64,000 nucleotides of DNA from JBBIWA01 sp037439425. Lineage in GTDB: Bacteria > Acidobacteriota > Blastocatellia > RBC074. This document shows positions 18,164-28,250 of this stretch, piece after piece. The number at the start of each line of letters is the position of its first letter. Position 1 is the stretch's first letter. The notes beneath the pieces are model-generated. The model did not search any database. It worked only from the letters and a program-made list of their open reading frames with translations, and had not been told where the DNA came from. Position numbers and translations under genes: made by a program. Where the stretch lies: positions 1 to 64,000 of the forward strand of contig JBBIWA010000020.1 of the NCBI GenBank assembly GCA_037439425.1. Direction: 5' to 3'.

Positions 18164-19183
18164 GTGCGTCATTCAGTCATCCATTCAAACTCCCCCCTGA
18201 TCAAAATTCTCTTCTCCGCGGTGTCGCTGGCGCTCTCGCTTTTAGTTTTTTTCGAGGTTGCTTTCGCCCAGGCGCTCGGCACCCGCAAGCTCCCTGCAAA
18301 TCTTCCGACGAGTGAGGAGGAGCCACCGTCTCTAACCAAACTAGCGCCCTCTGAAGCAGCCAGAGGCAACGATCTCTATTGTGCAGGATTCATCAACGCC
18401 AATCCTTCGCCCAACCGGTTTCAGATCGTCGGGGCCGAAGAAGAGAATACACGACCACATCTTGCGCAGGGTGACGTGGTTTACCTCAACGCTGGCCGGT
18501 CACAGGGGGTTGAGCCCAACATGCTCTTTTCTATCGTGCGACCACTGGGCTACTTCCGTACCCCCTTCAAGGGAGGCGCTGAGAAGCGCCTTCTGGGTCT
18601 CTACACGCAAGAACTCGGTCTGCTGCGTGTGATTGCCGTGCAGGAGACAACTGCGACAGCGCGAATTATCTTCTCCTGCTCCGACATTCAACTTGGTGAT
18701 CTGCTGCGCGCTTTTGAAGAGCGGCGCGCGCCCGCAACCGACATAAGCCAGCCGCTGCCGCGCTACGCGCCCCCCTCAGGCAAAAAGCAAGGGCGCATTG
18801 TGCTCGAGCGCAATCAGAAAGAGATGATCTCGCCACGCGACATCGTCTACATTGATCTGGGAGCGGAAAGCGGCGTTCGCGTCGGAGACCGGTTCACCAT
18901 CTTTCGCCGCTATCCAGACGATGCCAAATCGGTCCGCTTCAATGACGACAATGTCATCATCCGCCAGAGTCGCGACTTCCAAAGTGATACCTTTAAAGGC
19001 GGGCCTTTTTCCAACGACCATCCTTATGAGGAGCGACAGAAGGTGAAAAACAACCGCCCGCCAATCCCGCGCAAAGTCGTTGGCGAGCTAGTAGTCATCT
19101 CAGTGCAGGGCAGATCAGCCACCGCAGTCGTGACTCGCACGACGCAAGAAGTGCATCCCGGCGATTGGGTAGAGCTGCAGTAG
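18164..19183 (+). CDS. Exported protein with two repeated beta modules, function unknown
   Basis: The 339-residue product has a signal peptide (ILFSAVSLALSLLVFFEVAFAQ). Two internal modules look alike: DVVYLNAGRSQGVEPNMLFSI near residue 105 and DIVYIDLGAESGVRVGDRF near 225, each followed by a region ending in an RAVV- or ATAR-type strand. Such modules resemble the small C-terminal domain of FlgT-like proteins, but the match is weak. The C-terminus ends HPGDWVELQ. GTG at 18164 is the start, with GAGGAGG nine bases upstream. A peptidoglycan or outer-membrane link is a guess. The R1 repeat follows the stop by two bases. Confidence 0.72.
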   Translation: MRHSVIHSNSPLIKILFSAVSLALSLLVFFEVAFAQALGTRKLPANLPTSEEEPPSLTKLAPSEAARGNDLYCAGFINANPSPNRFQIVGAEEENTRPHLAQGDVVYLNAGRSQGVEPNMLFSIVRPLGYFRTPFKGGAEKRLLGLYTQELGLLRVIAVQETTATARIIFSCSDIQLGDLLRAFEERRAPATDISQPLPRYAPPSGKKQGRIVLERNQKEMISPRDIVYIDLGAESGVRVGDRFTIFRRYPDDAKSVRFNDDNVIIRQSRDFQSDTFKGGPFSNDHPYEERQKVKNNRPPIPRKVVGELVVISVQGRSATAVVTRTTQEVHPGDWVELQ

Positions 19184-19185
19184 CG

Positions 19186-19335
19186 TTGAGTGCGCGGCGC
19201 GAGAGGAATAAGGAAAGTTATCAAACTGGCGGTTTGATAACTGCCTTTCTCTCGCAAACACTCAAGTGAGGCTCAGTGATCCGACGCGAGGCTGGTGAAC
19301 TACGTTTGGGGATTTCGAATTGCGAATTGCGGATT
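19186..19335 (+). repeat. Interspersed element R1, copy B
   Basis: The 80-nt hairpin (19186-19265) and the following shared tail match copy A at 9241. Ends are TTGAGTG/CACTCAA, with GCGAGAG/CTCTCGC and the same 11-bp inner stem. As with copy A it begins just after a stop codon. Confidence 0.85.
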
Positions 19336-19660
19336 TAAATCCGAAATCCGAATCTGGGTCAGGACACCCTGCAACGGCAGCACCAGTTCCAGGCAACTGT
19401 CGTTTGCAGTTAAACAGGACTTGCGGCCGCGTTAACGGACAGTGCTGCAAGCGTAAAAAGCCTAGAAACACGGGCCGAGGTGAACATTACTCACCACAGA
19501 TAGACGAAGATTGAAGGTAGATGATAGAAGATCGCGATCTTCGATCATCGAGCTTCGATCATCGTTTTAAGATGGTGAGCCACCCTAACGGGTCGACTCT
19601 AACGGGTCCTGGCTACGGCTCGTTTCCAGTCAAAAAACGAGCACTTACGTGCGGCAGGCG

Positions 19661-19742
19661 CCGCGCTGCTTAATTAACTAGGCCCTGGACCGCTCCACGC
19701 AGTTTCCGCGGTCCGGGGATCGGGGAGCGTCCTGCTGGCTCC
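19661..19742 (+). repeat. Interspersed element R2, copy B (82 nt)
   Basis: This block equals copy A at 9501-9582 in length and in nearly all bases. Here about 325 nt of unrelated sequence separates R1 from R2, against about 110 nt in copy A. Confidence 0.85.
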
Positions 19743-19827
19743 TCAGCGGTTCCAAGGCATTCTGAAATAAAGGATGCTCTTGCAAAGAAGATATGCAAAG
19801 ACCTTGGTATACCACCACTGAAATAAC

Positions 19828-19899
19828 GCCTAACAAAGCGCTGCACCTGACCGCTATTCCGCTATGTTCCATAGCAGCAGGTGAGTTTTGCCGTTACTT
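19828..19899 (+). repeat. attC-like remnant
   Basis: GCCTAAC at 19828 fits the integron attC 5' core (RYYYAAC), and the segment AAAGCGCTGCACCTG pairs imperfectly with CAGGTGAGTTTTGCCGTT. The 3' core reads GTTACTT instead of GTTRRRY, so the site is degenerate or broken. No integrase lies nearby. Confidence 0.35.
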
Positions 19900-19902
19900 C
19901 AT

Positions 19903-20175
19903 CACTCACTGGCGATCGGTGGCTTTGATGGGCGCAGCGTCTGGTCGTTTGAGCAGGACAGGCTGCATGTCAACATCACTCATGATTGGAAGATTCGCGC
20001 TAACAAGCCGCTACTGCGCGCGCACTCGTTTTTGCTCAAGCCGATCTTTTCAGCCAATCATCGGTGGGCGATGGCGCGCGGCAAAGAGAGCTTGAAGCTA
20101 GAGCCTCAGCGCCGGCATGCGTACACACCTGAAGAAGCGGCGCACGTGCCAACGCCACCTGGACCAACTTCCCCC
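19903..20175 (+). pseudogene. C-terminal relic of an SRPBCC (polyketide cyclase-like) protein
   Basis: One plus-strand frame reads GRSVWSFEQDRLHVNITHDW, KPLLRAHSFLLKPIFSANHR and WAMARGKESLKLEPQRRHA, which resembles the final third of SRPBCC proteins (the HxWxMxRGxEGL segment). The N-terminal two thirds are absent and nothing resembling a start site is present. It sits between the attC-like sequence and transposase relics. Confidence 0.55.
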
Positions 20176-20279
20176 CACAGTCTGTGCTACCAGAGCAGGC
20201 GCGCAGCGCAGCGCGCATCATAGCATCGTCGTTGAAGGAAGACGGCACAGATGGCCAATCTCAATCTGATGTAATTGCT

Positions 20280-20460
20280 CACGCAGATCGATCTCACCCG
20301 CTTGGGCCATCTTTTGAAATCGCTCCAGTTCGGCCTTCACGGCTTGAAAGTCCTCTTCATCACGTCTATTGCCTGTGCTGCGTCGCAGGCGCTTCCAGGT
20401 CTCGGAGGCTCTTCTTGAGAAGACGTTTGAGCGTATCAAGAAGGAGCGCACCTGTTATCG
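20280..20460 (-). pseudogene. IS630-like transposase fragment
   Basis: The minus strand encodes ASETWKRLRRSTGNRRDEEDF followed by a helical stretch ending AGEIDL. This matches the junction of the helix-turn-helix part and catalytic part of IS630 transposases (SWKRLRRSLR, RRDxxxF, EIDL). No DDE residues follow before the frame is lost. It is a remnant. Confidence 0.45.
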
Positions 20461-20544
20461 ATTCATCAGGGAAGCAACTGCACGAGGCCGGCGCAGATCG
20501 CCGTAGCCAATAAGGAGAAGGAGATCAGCGCCGCGCCAGCATCG

Positions 20545-21199
20545 TGCAGGTGGATGTCCGAGGCAAGACGGTGACTGGCAGCCGCTGGCTTGGCGCAAAA
20601 GACACTCTCCCGGCAGATCGTCGAAGCTGGCGGCGACTATCTCTGGACCATCAAGGATAATCACCCTACCTTGCGCGAGGATCTTGAAACGCACTTTACC
20701 GCTCCGCGCTTGCCAGTCTTTGCTGAAAGCTCAGATTTCCGCACTCACAGGACGCTCGATAAAGGGCATGGGCGCTCTTGAAGAGCGCACTTTGACGGCC
20801 AGCAGGGGGCTCAATAACGATCTCGACTGGCCCTACTTGGGGCAGGTCTTCGAGATCAAAGGCGAGACGAACATCTGCAATAGGGGCCTACCTCGCAGTC
20901 AGACAGCTTACGCTATCACCTTGCAGTTGGTGGAGAAGGCGAAGGCGGAAACCTTGCTGGAGATCAATCAGGCGCATTGGGGAATTGAAGAGGGGGTGCA
21001 CTATCGGCGCGATGTAACATTTGGTGAAGATCGCTGTCGGATGAAATCCAAGATGGCGGCAGAGGCCTTGTCAGTGCTTAACAATTTGGCCATCCGCTTG
21101 ATCTGTCAGGCGGGCTGGGCGAAGGCGGCTCAGGCTCGTCGTCATTACGACGCCAACATTGGCAAGGCTATACGGCTAATTCTTGTGGGTCCAAGCTGA
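20545..21199 (+). pseudogene. ISAs1-family transposase remnant, frameshifted
   Basis: Two adjoining frames supply the parts. The first gives LSRQIVEAGGDYLWTIKDN and HPTLREDLETHF up to about 20770; the second gives LEERTLTASRGLNNDLDWP and HWGIEEGVHYRRDVTFGEDR near 20990-21040, then a normal C-terminal helix set to 21199. The GGDYLWxxKDN and H..E..LHYRRDV..GED segments are typical of ISAs1 transposases. The N-terminal part with the first catalytic Asp is missing and a frameshift lies near 20770, so it is inactive. Confidence 0.75.
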
Positions 21200-21247
21200 C
21201 TTTGCAAAAGCCCTAGGCCGCGCCGGTTGATTTAAGGCGCGCGCTGA

Positions 21248-21346
21248 GTAGAATTCCTCGAAGTGGAGAATGCTGATATCTGCTGTGGCTTCGGCGGGGC
21301 TTTTTCCGTTAGATATCCTGAAATCTCTGGTGCGATTGAAAAGGTT
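21248..21346 (+). pseudogene. C-terminal tail of an LldE/LutA-type (Fe-S)-binding protein
   Basis: The frame directly upstream of the ABC ATPase reads VEFLEVENADICCGFGGAFS followed by VRYPEISGAIEKV. The CCGFGGxFSxxxPEIS motif is characteristic of the end of LldE/LutA, the CCG-domain subunit of the L-lactate oxidation complex. The rest of that gene is gone, replaced upstream by the ISAs1 remnant. The relic runs in frame into the ATPase start at 21347. Confidence 0.7.
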
Positions 21347-22957
21347 ATGACTGACAGCGTGTTGCTTCGCGCCACTAACATCACTAAGTCTTACGCTGGA
21401 GTGCAGGCGCTCCTAGGCGCTTCATTCGAGTTGCGCTCTGGCGAAGTCCATGCGCTGATAGGCGAAAATGGCGCAGGCAAATCTACACTGATCAAGATCA
21501 TAACCGGTGCCGTCGAGGCAGACAGCGGCGAGATCAAGCTCAACGGGGAAAGGATTGTTCACAACTCTCCTCGCGTGGCAAAGTCGCTCGGCATCGTCGC
21601 CATCTACCAGCAGCCGGCACTCTTTCCGGAACTCACCGTGGCCGAGAACATCGCCCTTGGCCTGGAAGAGGCAGGGTTGTGGGGGCGCATTGATTGGGAG
21701 AAACGCCGCCGCCGGGCCGCAGAATTGCTCACGCGGGTGGGCGCTAAGATTGATACCGATATTGTAGCAGGCGAGCTGAGTATGCCGCAGCAGCAATTGG
21801 TGGAGATCGCCCGCGCGCTGGGTGCTGAGGCCAGAATCTTGATCCTGGATGAGCCGACTGCCTCCCTCTCTGAAGAGGAGACCCAGAACCTGTTTCGCGT
21901 GATTCGCGAGCTGCGTGCGCAGGGCGTGGGCATGATCTACATCTCGCACCGGCTGGAGGAATTGCCGTTGATTGCTGACCGCGTAACCGTGCTGCGCGAT
22001 GGCCGCACAATTGGCACGCGCCTGATGGCGGAAGTGAATCGCCAGCAGTTGATTCAGATGATGGCCGGGCGCGAGCTGTCAGCAGGCTTTGTCAGTAGCA
22101 CGGCCGTGAGGGAGTGCTCAACGCCCAAGTCTGCGCTCCACTGTGGGCTACTGACACGTGGTGCGGTCGAGCTGGGCGAGGTGGTCCTAGAGCTTCGCCA
22201 TCTCGGTTGTACGGAGACAGGTATAAGCGACATCAATCTTTCGGTCCGCGCTGGAGAGATTGTCGGTCTGGCCGGGCTCGTAGGTGCAGGGCGCACGGAA
22301 CTGGCTCGGATAATCTTTGGACTAACTCCGGCAGACGAAGGGGAGATTTTACTTCGGGGTGAACCTGTCAAGATCAATAGCCCGACAGAAGCGATCAAAC
22401 GCGGCATCGCTTATTTGCCTGAGGATCGGCGGCGCCACGGCGTAGTGTTAGAGATGGCCGTAAGCGCCAACATCACGCTGGCATCGCTCGATCAGCTCTC
22501 TCGCTTCGGAGCGCTGGATTTCCGCCGGGAGCGCCAAATCGCCGCCGAATACACGCGCCGTCTAGGCATCAAGACACCTGCGGTCTTCACCCCTGTCTCC
22601 ATGCTTTCGGGCGGCAATCAGCAAAAGGTCGCCTTGAGTCGCTGGTTGATGACTAAGCCCTCAGTGCTCATTCTCGATGAGCCGACGCAGGGGATCGATG
22701 TCGGCGCAAAGTCAGAGCTTCAGGCATTGATAACCGAGCTGGCTGCCTCTGGTGTTGCGATACTGATGATCTCTTCAGAGCTACCGGAGATTCTGGACCT
22801 GAGCGATCGCATCTGTGTGATGTACGGTGGGAAGATTGCTGGGATTCTGGATCGCGCGGAAGCGACCCAACAGAAGGTCCTGGCGCTGGCTCTGGGTCAC
22901 AAACTCACCGAGACCAGCACACAAGCGCAAACAACAAAGCTCTCCAGCCTGAAGTAA
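21347..22957 (+). CDS. Sugar-type ABC importer ATPase (two ABC domains; RhaT/LsrA/RbsA-like)
   Basis: The 536-residue product has two nucleotide-binding domains. Domain 1 shows GENGAGKST, a degenerate signature LSMPQQQLVEIARAL and LILDEPTASLS. Domain 2 shows the weakened Walker A GLVGAGRTEL typical of this family, the signature LSGGNQQKVALSRWL and LILDEPTQGIDVGAK. It energises import together with the two permease genes downstream (3-nt gap, then overlap). I choose the ATG at 21347 because homologues start at LLRATNITKSYAG; the upstream open frame is an lldE relic. Ribosome binding site AAAAGG is close to the ATG. Expression could now depend on the relic's old promoter or the transposon. Confidence 0.9.
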   Translation: MTDSVLLRATNITKSYAGVQALLGASFELRSGEVHALIGENGAGKSTLIKIITGAVEADSGEIKLNGERIVHNSPRVAKSLGIVAIYQQPALFPELTVAENIALGLEEAGLWGRIDWEKRRRRAAELLTRVGAKIDTDIVAGELSMPQQQLVEIARALGAEARILILDEPTASLSEEETQNLFRVIRELRAQGVGMIYISHRLEELPLIADRVTVLRDGRTIGTRLMAEVNRQQLIQMMAGRELSAGFVSSTAVRECSTPKSALHCGLLTRGAVELGEVVLELRHLGCTETGISDINLSVRAGEIVGLAGLVGAGRTELARIIFGLTPADEGEILLRGEPVKINSPTEAIKRGIAYLPEDRRRHGVVLEMAVSANITLASLDQLSRFGALDFRRERQIAAEYTRRLGIKTPAVFTPVSMLSGGNQQKVALSRWLMTKPSVLILDEPTQGIDVGAKSELQALITELAASGVAILMISSELPEILDLSDRICVMYGGKIAGILDRAEATQQKVLALALGHKLTETSTQAQTTKLSSLK

Positions 22958-22960
22958 GCA

Positions 22961-23932
<972 letters not shown>

Positions 23933-25973
23933 GATCAAAGCGCCGTGGTGGGAGCGGCTGTTCCCGAACAATGAATGGGTGCTGCTGGTGGTAGTGGTGG
24001 TCGAGTGCGCAATCTTCAGCTTGACCGGAAATAATTTTCTCAGCCTCGCGAATACCTTTGAGATCGCACGGTTGAGCGTGGAGGTGGGATTGCTTGCGCT
24101 GGCGCTCACGCTGATCATCATCACCGGAGGGATTGATCTTTCTGTCGGCTCGATGATGGGGTTGGCAGCAGTTGTGCTGGGAAGCCTCTGGCGCGACGCC
24201 CATTTGCCGATCTCTCTGGCTTGCGCTCTCACGCTGCTCAGCGGTTTGCTTGGCGGAAGCCTGAACGCGCTGATGATTACGCGGCTGAATTTTCCTCCGC
24301 TGATCGTCACGCTCGGCACGTTTTCGCTCTTTCGCGGGATTGCCGAAGGGCTCACACGCGGGATCGAGAATTACTCAGGCTTCTCGCCCCAGTTTCTGTC
24401 TTTGGGGCAGGGTTACACTGGCGGCGTGATTCCCACACAGTTGTTTATTTTGCTCACGGCCATCGCCGGATGTGGCTGGTGGCTACATCGCACAAGCTTT
24501 GGGCGCAGTCTTTACGCCATCGGTTATTCTGCCGAAGGAGCGCGCTACGCGGGCATTCCTGTTGCTCGGCGGTTGAGTATCGTGTATGTAATGTCGGGGC
24601 TGGCCTCAAGTCTTGCGGCAATCATCTACGTCGCGCATCTTGGGCAGGCGAAATCAGATGCCGGAACGGGCTATGAGTTGATGGCCATCACGGCCGTCGT
24701 GCTCGGTGGCGCGTCAATTTTTGGTGGGCGCGGCACGGTGTTGGGAACTGTGCTCGGCTTGTTCGCCATCGTGATCTTGCAAAACGGGTTGCGCTTAAGC
24801 GCGCAGCCTGCGGAGTTGGCGGGCATTCTCACAGGCGTGTTGTTGGTCGCGACGATCATTCTGGATCGGCTCTCGACCCGTGCAAGGACGCAACCTCGCA
24901 TCCATCTCGAGGCAGAGGAGAGTGAAGTGAAGAATTCGCAGATCGCCATCTTGAGCGGAGTCATTCTGGTCGCCGCCTTGATCGTCGCGGGTAGCAACTG
25001 GTGGTTGGTAAGCTCGCTGCGGCAAGAGTTAAGAGATGTAACTGGCCCGCGTAATGTATCTAGTGGCCGCAAACTCGTTATCGCCATGATGCCGAAAGCG
25101 AGAGGCGATCCGTATTTCATCAGTTGCCGCCAGGGAGCCGAGGAAGCTGCCGGGGAATTGGGCGTGGAGCTGTTGTGGGATGGCCCGACCGAGCTCGATC
25201 CCATGAAGCAAAACGAGGTCGTCGAAGCTTGGATTACGAGAGGGGTAGATGCGATTGCTGTGAGTGTCGAGAACAAGGTTGGTATCTCAACGGTGCTGCG
25301 CAAAGCGCGCGAGCGTGGTATCAAAGTCGTCACCTGGGATGCTGATGCCGAACCTGACGCGCGCGACTTCTTGATCAATCAAGCCACGCCTCAAGGCATT
25401 GGATACACGTTGACTGATGAGGCTGCCAGAATACTTAACAACAAGGGCGAGTTTGCGATCATCACCGCCTCACTCAGCGCAGCCAATCAAAACGAGTGGA
25501 TCAAGTACATCGAGGAGCGGCTGGCGCAGAAGTACAAGGAACTGAAACTCGTGGCGATTCAGCCAAGCGAAGGTGACCGCGACCGTGCCTTTGCCGAAAC
25601 GCAGACAGTTTTGAAGGTCTATCCGAATGTAAAGCTGATTATGGCGATCGCCGCTCCGGCAGTCCCTGGAGCTGCAGAAGCAGTCAAGCAATCGGGCCGC
25701 AGCGACGTCAAAGTAACAGGTCTGTCACTGCCCAATATGTGCAAGTCATACGTACAGGAGGGCGTGATTGAGAGCATCGTGCTGTGGAATACAGTGGAGC
25801 TGGGATACCTGACCGTCTATGCGGCCACTGCCTTGAGCAGGGGCCAACTCCAACGCGGCGACAAAGAGATGAACGCCGGACGACTAGGACGGATTGAAGT
25901 CGCCGGCGATGAGGTGAGGCTTGGAGCACCCTTCATCTTCAACAAAGAGAATATTGACAGATTCAACTTCTGA

Positions 25974-26340
25974 CAAGCGACCACGAACAGCAAGGTAAGC
26001 ATCTTCGCCATAAGTCAACTACCACAGGTGGTAGCTTGAACTAATTGCACCTGGAAGGTGCGCTCCTGCCAATCACAGCGGGTTTCACCTGTGTGTTCAA
26101 CGAGCGAGGAGGATGATTTTCTACCGTCCCAGTGGCCAGAGATCAGTTATCAGCCATCTGCTCGTCCTTCTGCGCCCCGCACGCACCACTGAAAACCGCT
26201 GGGGAGCAAAAAATTGCCCTACTCGGTCAACTGAAAGCCGCTGTAGGCCAATTTCCCAATTTGTCAGAGCTCAGTAATGGATGATGAAGTGAATTGCTTT
26301 TCTAGAACTTCAGCTTCTCCCTAGTCTCTTCCAACTCGAA
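25974..26340. other. Gene-free spacer with two short palindromes
   Basis: CTACCACAGGTGGTAG near 26020 and GCACCTGGAAGGTGC near 26050 are short palindromes that may be part of an interspersed repeat or a weak terminator. I see no gene. Confidence 0.45.
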
Positions 26341-27363
26341 ATGAAAAAACAGAGTGCAAAGCGAGCGGTGAGGCGGCTTTTAGCAGTACCGCATCTAAAT
26401 TACGGTTTCTATCCAACACCTATCGAAGAACTCCCCAGATTGCGTAAAGCACTAGGTGGCGGGCCGCGCCTGTTTATCAAGCGTGACGACTACACCGGAC
26501 CGGGGCTGGGCGGTAACAAAGTCCGCAAGCTCGAATACGTGCTGGCGCAGGCAGTAGCCGAGGGCGCAGAAGTGGTGATCACCATCGGCAGCCTCAACTC
26601 CAATCATGCGCGCATCACTGCAGCCATGTGCGCTCGGTCAGGGCTGCACTGCATTCTCGTGCTCAACGCGGCTGCGCCAACAGAAAGCTCAGACAGGTTC
26701 AAGCCAGCCAGCCTCTGCCTTGATGAAATGTTCGGTGCGGAAATACATCTGGTCAGCAGCCGCCAGGAGCGCGCTCCAACAATGGCCGCTATCGCTGAAA
26801 GTTTGCGGGGCGCGGGAAAGCGAGTGGCAGAGATCCCCTTGGGAGCTTCTGTGCCGCTAGGCGCGCTTGGCTACGTGCGCGCTGTGCAGGAGGCAGCAGC
26901 GCAGCTTGCAACGATGGGTGCGCGCGTGGATTATATCTTCCATTCCAGCTCGTCGGGCGGGACAATGGCCGGGTTGGTGGCCGGATGCCAACTCTTCGGT
27001 CTCGATCATGTGCAACTAATCGGCATCAGCCCTGATGATCCGGCACCTTCAATCTCGGCAGAAGTCGGGCGCATCATCCGCGGCGTCGGTGAACTGCTGG
27101 GGCTGCCTGCGGGCGCATTGCGTGATGAGGTTACCATCCTTGATGAATACACTGGGTCGGGCTACGGCGTTCCTACGCCGGAATCTGAGGAAGCGATCAA
27201 GTTGCTTGCGCGGGCGGAAGGCATCTTGCTGGATCCGGTTTACACTGCCAAGGCAATGGCAGCATTGATTGATTGGGTGCGGCGGGGCAAGCTCACTGAA
27301 AGAGAGACAGTACTTTTCTGGCACACCGGCGGGCAGGTGGCGATGTTCTACACGCCGCAATAA
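26341..27363 (+). CDS. PLP-dependent D-cysteine desulfhydrase / ACC deaminase family
   Basis: The 340-residue product is a fold-type II PLP enzyme. KRDDYTGPGLGGNKVRKLEY carries the PLP lysine, ITIGSLNSNHARITAAMCAR forms the phosphate and carboxylate site, and SSSSGGTMAGLVAG is the glycine-rich loop. The family includes D-cysteine desulfhydrase, which makes pyruvate, sulfide and ammonia, and ACC deaminase. The sequence does not settle the substrate. The next gene starts 47 nt downstream on the same strand and is not an obvious partner. Confidence 0.87.
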   Translation: MKKQSAKRAVRRLLAVPHLNYGFYPTPIEELPRLRKALGGGPRLFIKRDDYTGPGLGGNKVRKLEYVLAQAVAEGAEVVITIGSLNSNHARITAAMCARSGLHCILVLNAAAPTESSDRFKPASLCLDEMFGAEIHLVSSRQERAPTMAAIAESLRGAGKRVAEIPLGASVPLGALGYVRAVQEAAAQLATMGARVDYIFHSSSSGGTMAGLVAGCQLFGLDHVQLIGISPDDPAPSISAEVGRIIRGVGELLGLPAGALRDEVTILDEYTGSGYGVPTPESEEAIKLLARAEGILLDPVYTAKAMAALIDWVRRGKLTERETVLFWHTGGQVAMFYTPQ

Positions 27364-27410
27364 GGTCAACTGGGTTCATCTGTTATTCTGTTCTATCCCT
27401 GAGATCAACC

Positions 27411-28244
27411 ATGACCAACTTAACCCTAGGACAAGAACTACCACTTTACAAATTAATCGCCAAAAACTACGCCACAGATTCAGCCAATAAAATTCATAGC
27501 GACAAGGTGGCGTCACAATATGGTTTTTCAGGCGGGCTGGTGCCTGGAGTCGGCCTCTACGCTTACCTGGCGCATCCGGTCGTTGAAGCGCTGGGGAGCG
27601 CATGGTTGGAGCGCGGCGCGATGACAGCAAAGTTTCTCAAACCGGTCTACGATGGGGAGAGTGTGTGCGTTCGCGGCAAGGTAGCGAGTCTTGATCCAGT
27701 GAGCCTCACTCTTGAGCTGATCAATACGACAGGCACACTCTGTGCTGTAGGCACTGCCCATCTGCCTGAATCCCCACCGTTGCTTAAGGCTGATGATTAT
27801 CCCTTTCATCCACTCCCTCCGTTCGAGCAACGCCCCCCAGCGGCGCTGGCGAGCGTTGCTGCGGGCAAGCTTTTCGGTTCGCTGGAAATCAAATTGAGTC
27901 TGGCCGAGATGGAGGCAACGTTCCTAGAAGGTCTGTGCGAGACGTTGCCAATCTATCGCGGCCCAGGAGCAGTTTGTCATCCAGCGATCTTTCCAGCCGA
28001 AGCCAACAATCTTCTGCACTATAACGTCGAGCTAGGACCATGGATTCACACCGCGAGCGAAGTGCAGCATTATTCACTACCACGGGACGGCGAGACGTTA
28101 TCACTGCGCGGGTGGGTAGCAGATTCTTACGAGAAGCGCGGTCATGAATTTGTTGTGCTCGATTTAGGCATGTTTGCCAATCACCTGCGGCCTGTAGCCC
28201 ACATCAGGCACACAGCAATTATCCGTCTGCGAGGAACGAACTGA
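27411..28244 (+). CDS. MaoC-like double hotdog protein
   Basis: The 277-residue product starts with a MaoC dehydratase-type hotdog in which NKIHSDKVASQYGFSGG and LVPGVGLYAYLAHPV mimic the hydratase motif (N-x-[IH]-D..G..xxPG). The second half (after about residue 150) has a less conserved hotdog with IYRGPGAVCHPAIFPAEAN. Such proteins hydrate enoyl-CoA or act as acyl thioester binding proteins. The substrate is unknown. It lies 6 nt before the helicase gene, suggesting one transcript. No strong ribosome binding site is visible. Confidence 0.72.
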   Translation: MTNLTLGQELPLYKLIAKNYATDSANKIHSDKVASQYGFSGGLVPGVGLYAYLAHPVVEALGSAWLERGAMTAKFLKPVYDGESVCVRGKVASLDPVSLTLELINTTGTLCAVGTAHLPESPPLLKADDYPFHPLPPFEQRPPAALASVAAGKLFGSLEIKLSLAEMEATFLEGLCETLPIYRGPGAVCHPAIFPAEANNLLHYNVELGPWIHTASEVQHYSLPRDGETLSLRGWVADSYEKRGHEFVVLDLGMFANHLRPVAHIRHTAIIRLRGTN

Positions 28245-28250
28245 AACATT

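Noticed and set aside
20218..20280. Extension of the IS630-like fragment to the end of its frame
   Set aside because: Similarity stops at the EIDL segment; the rest of the frame has no homology.
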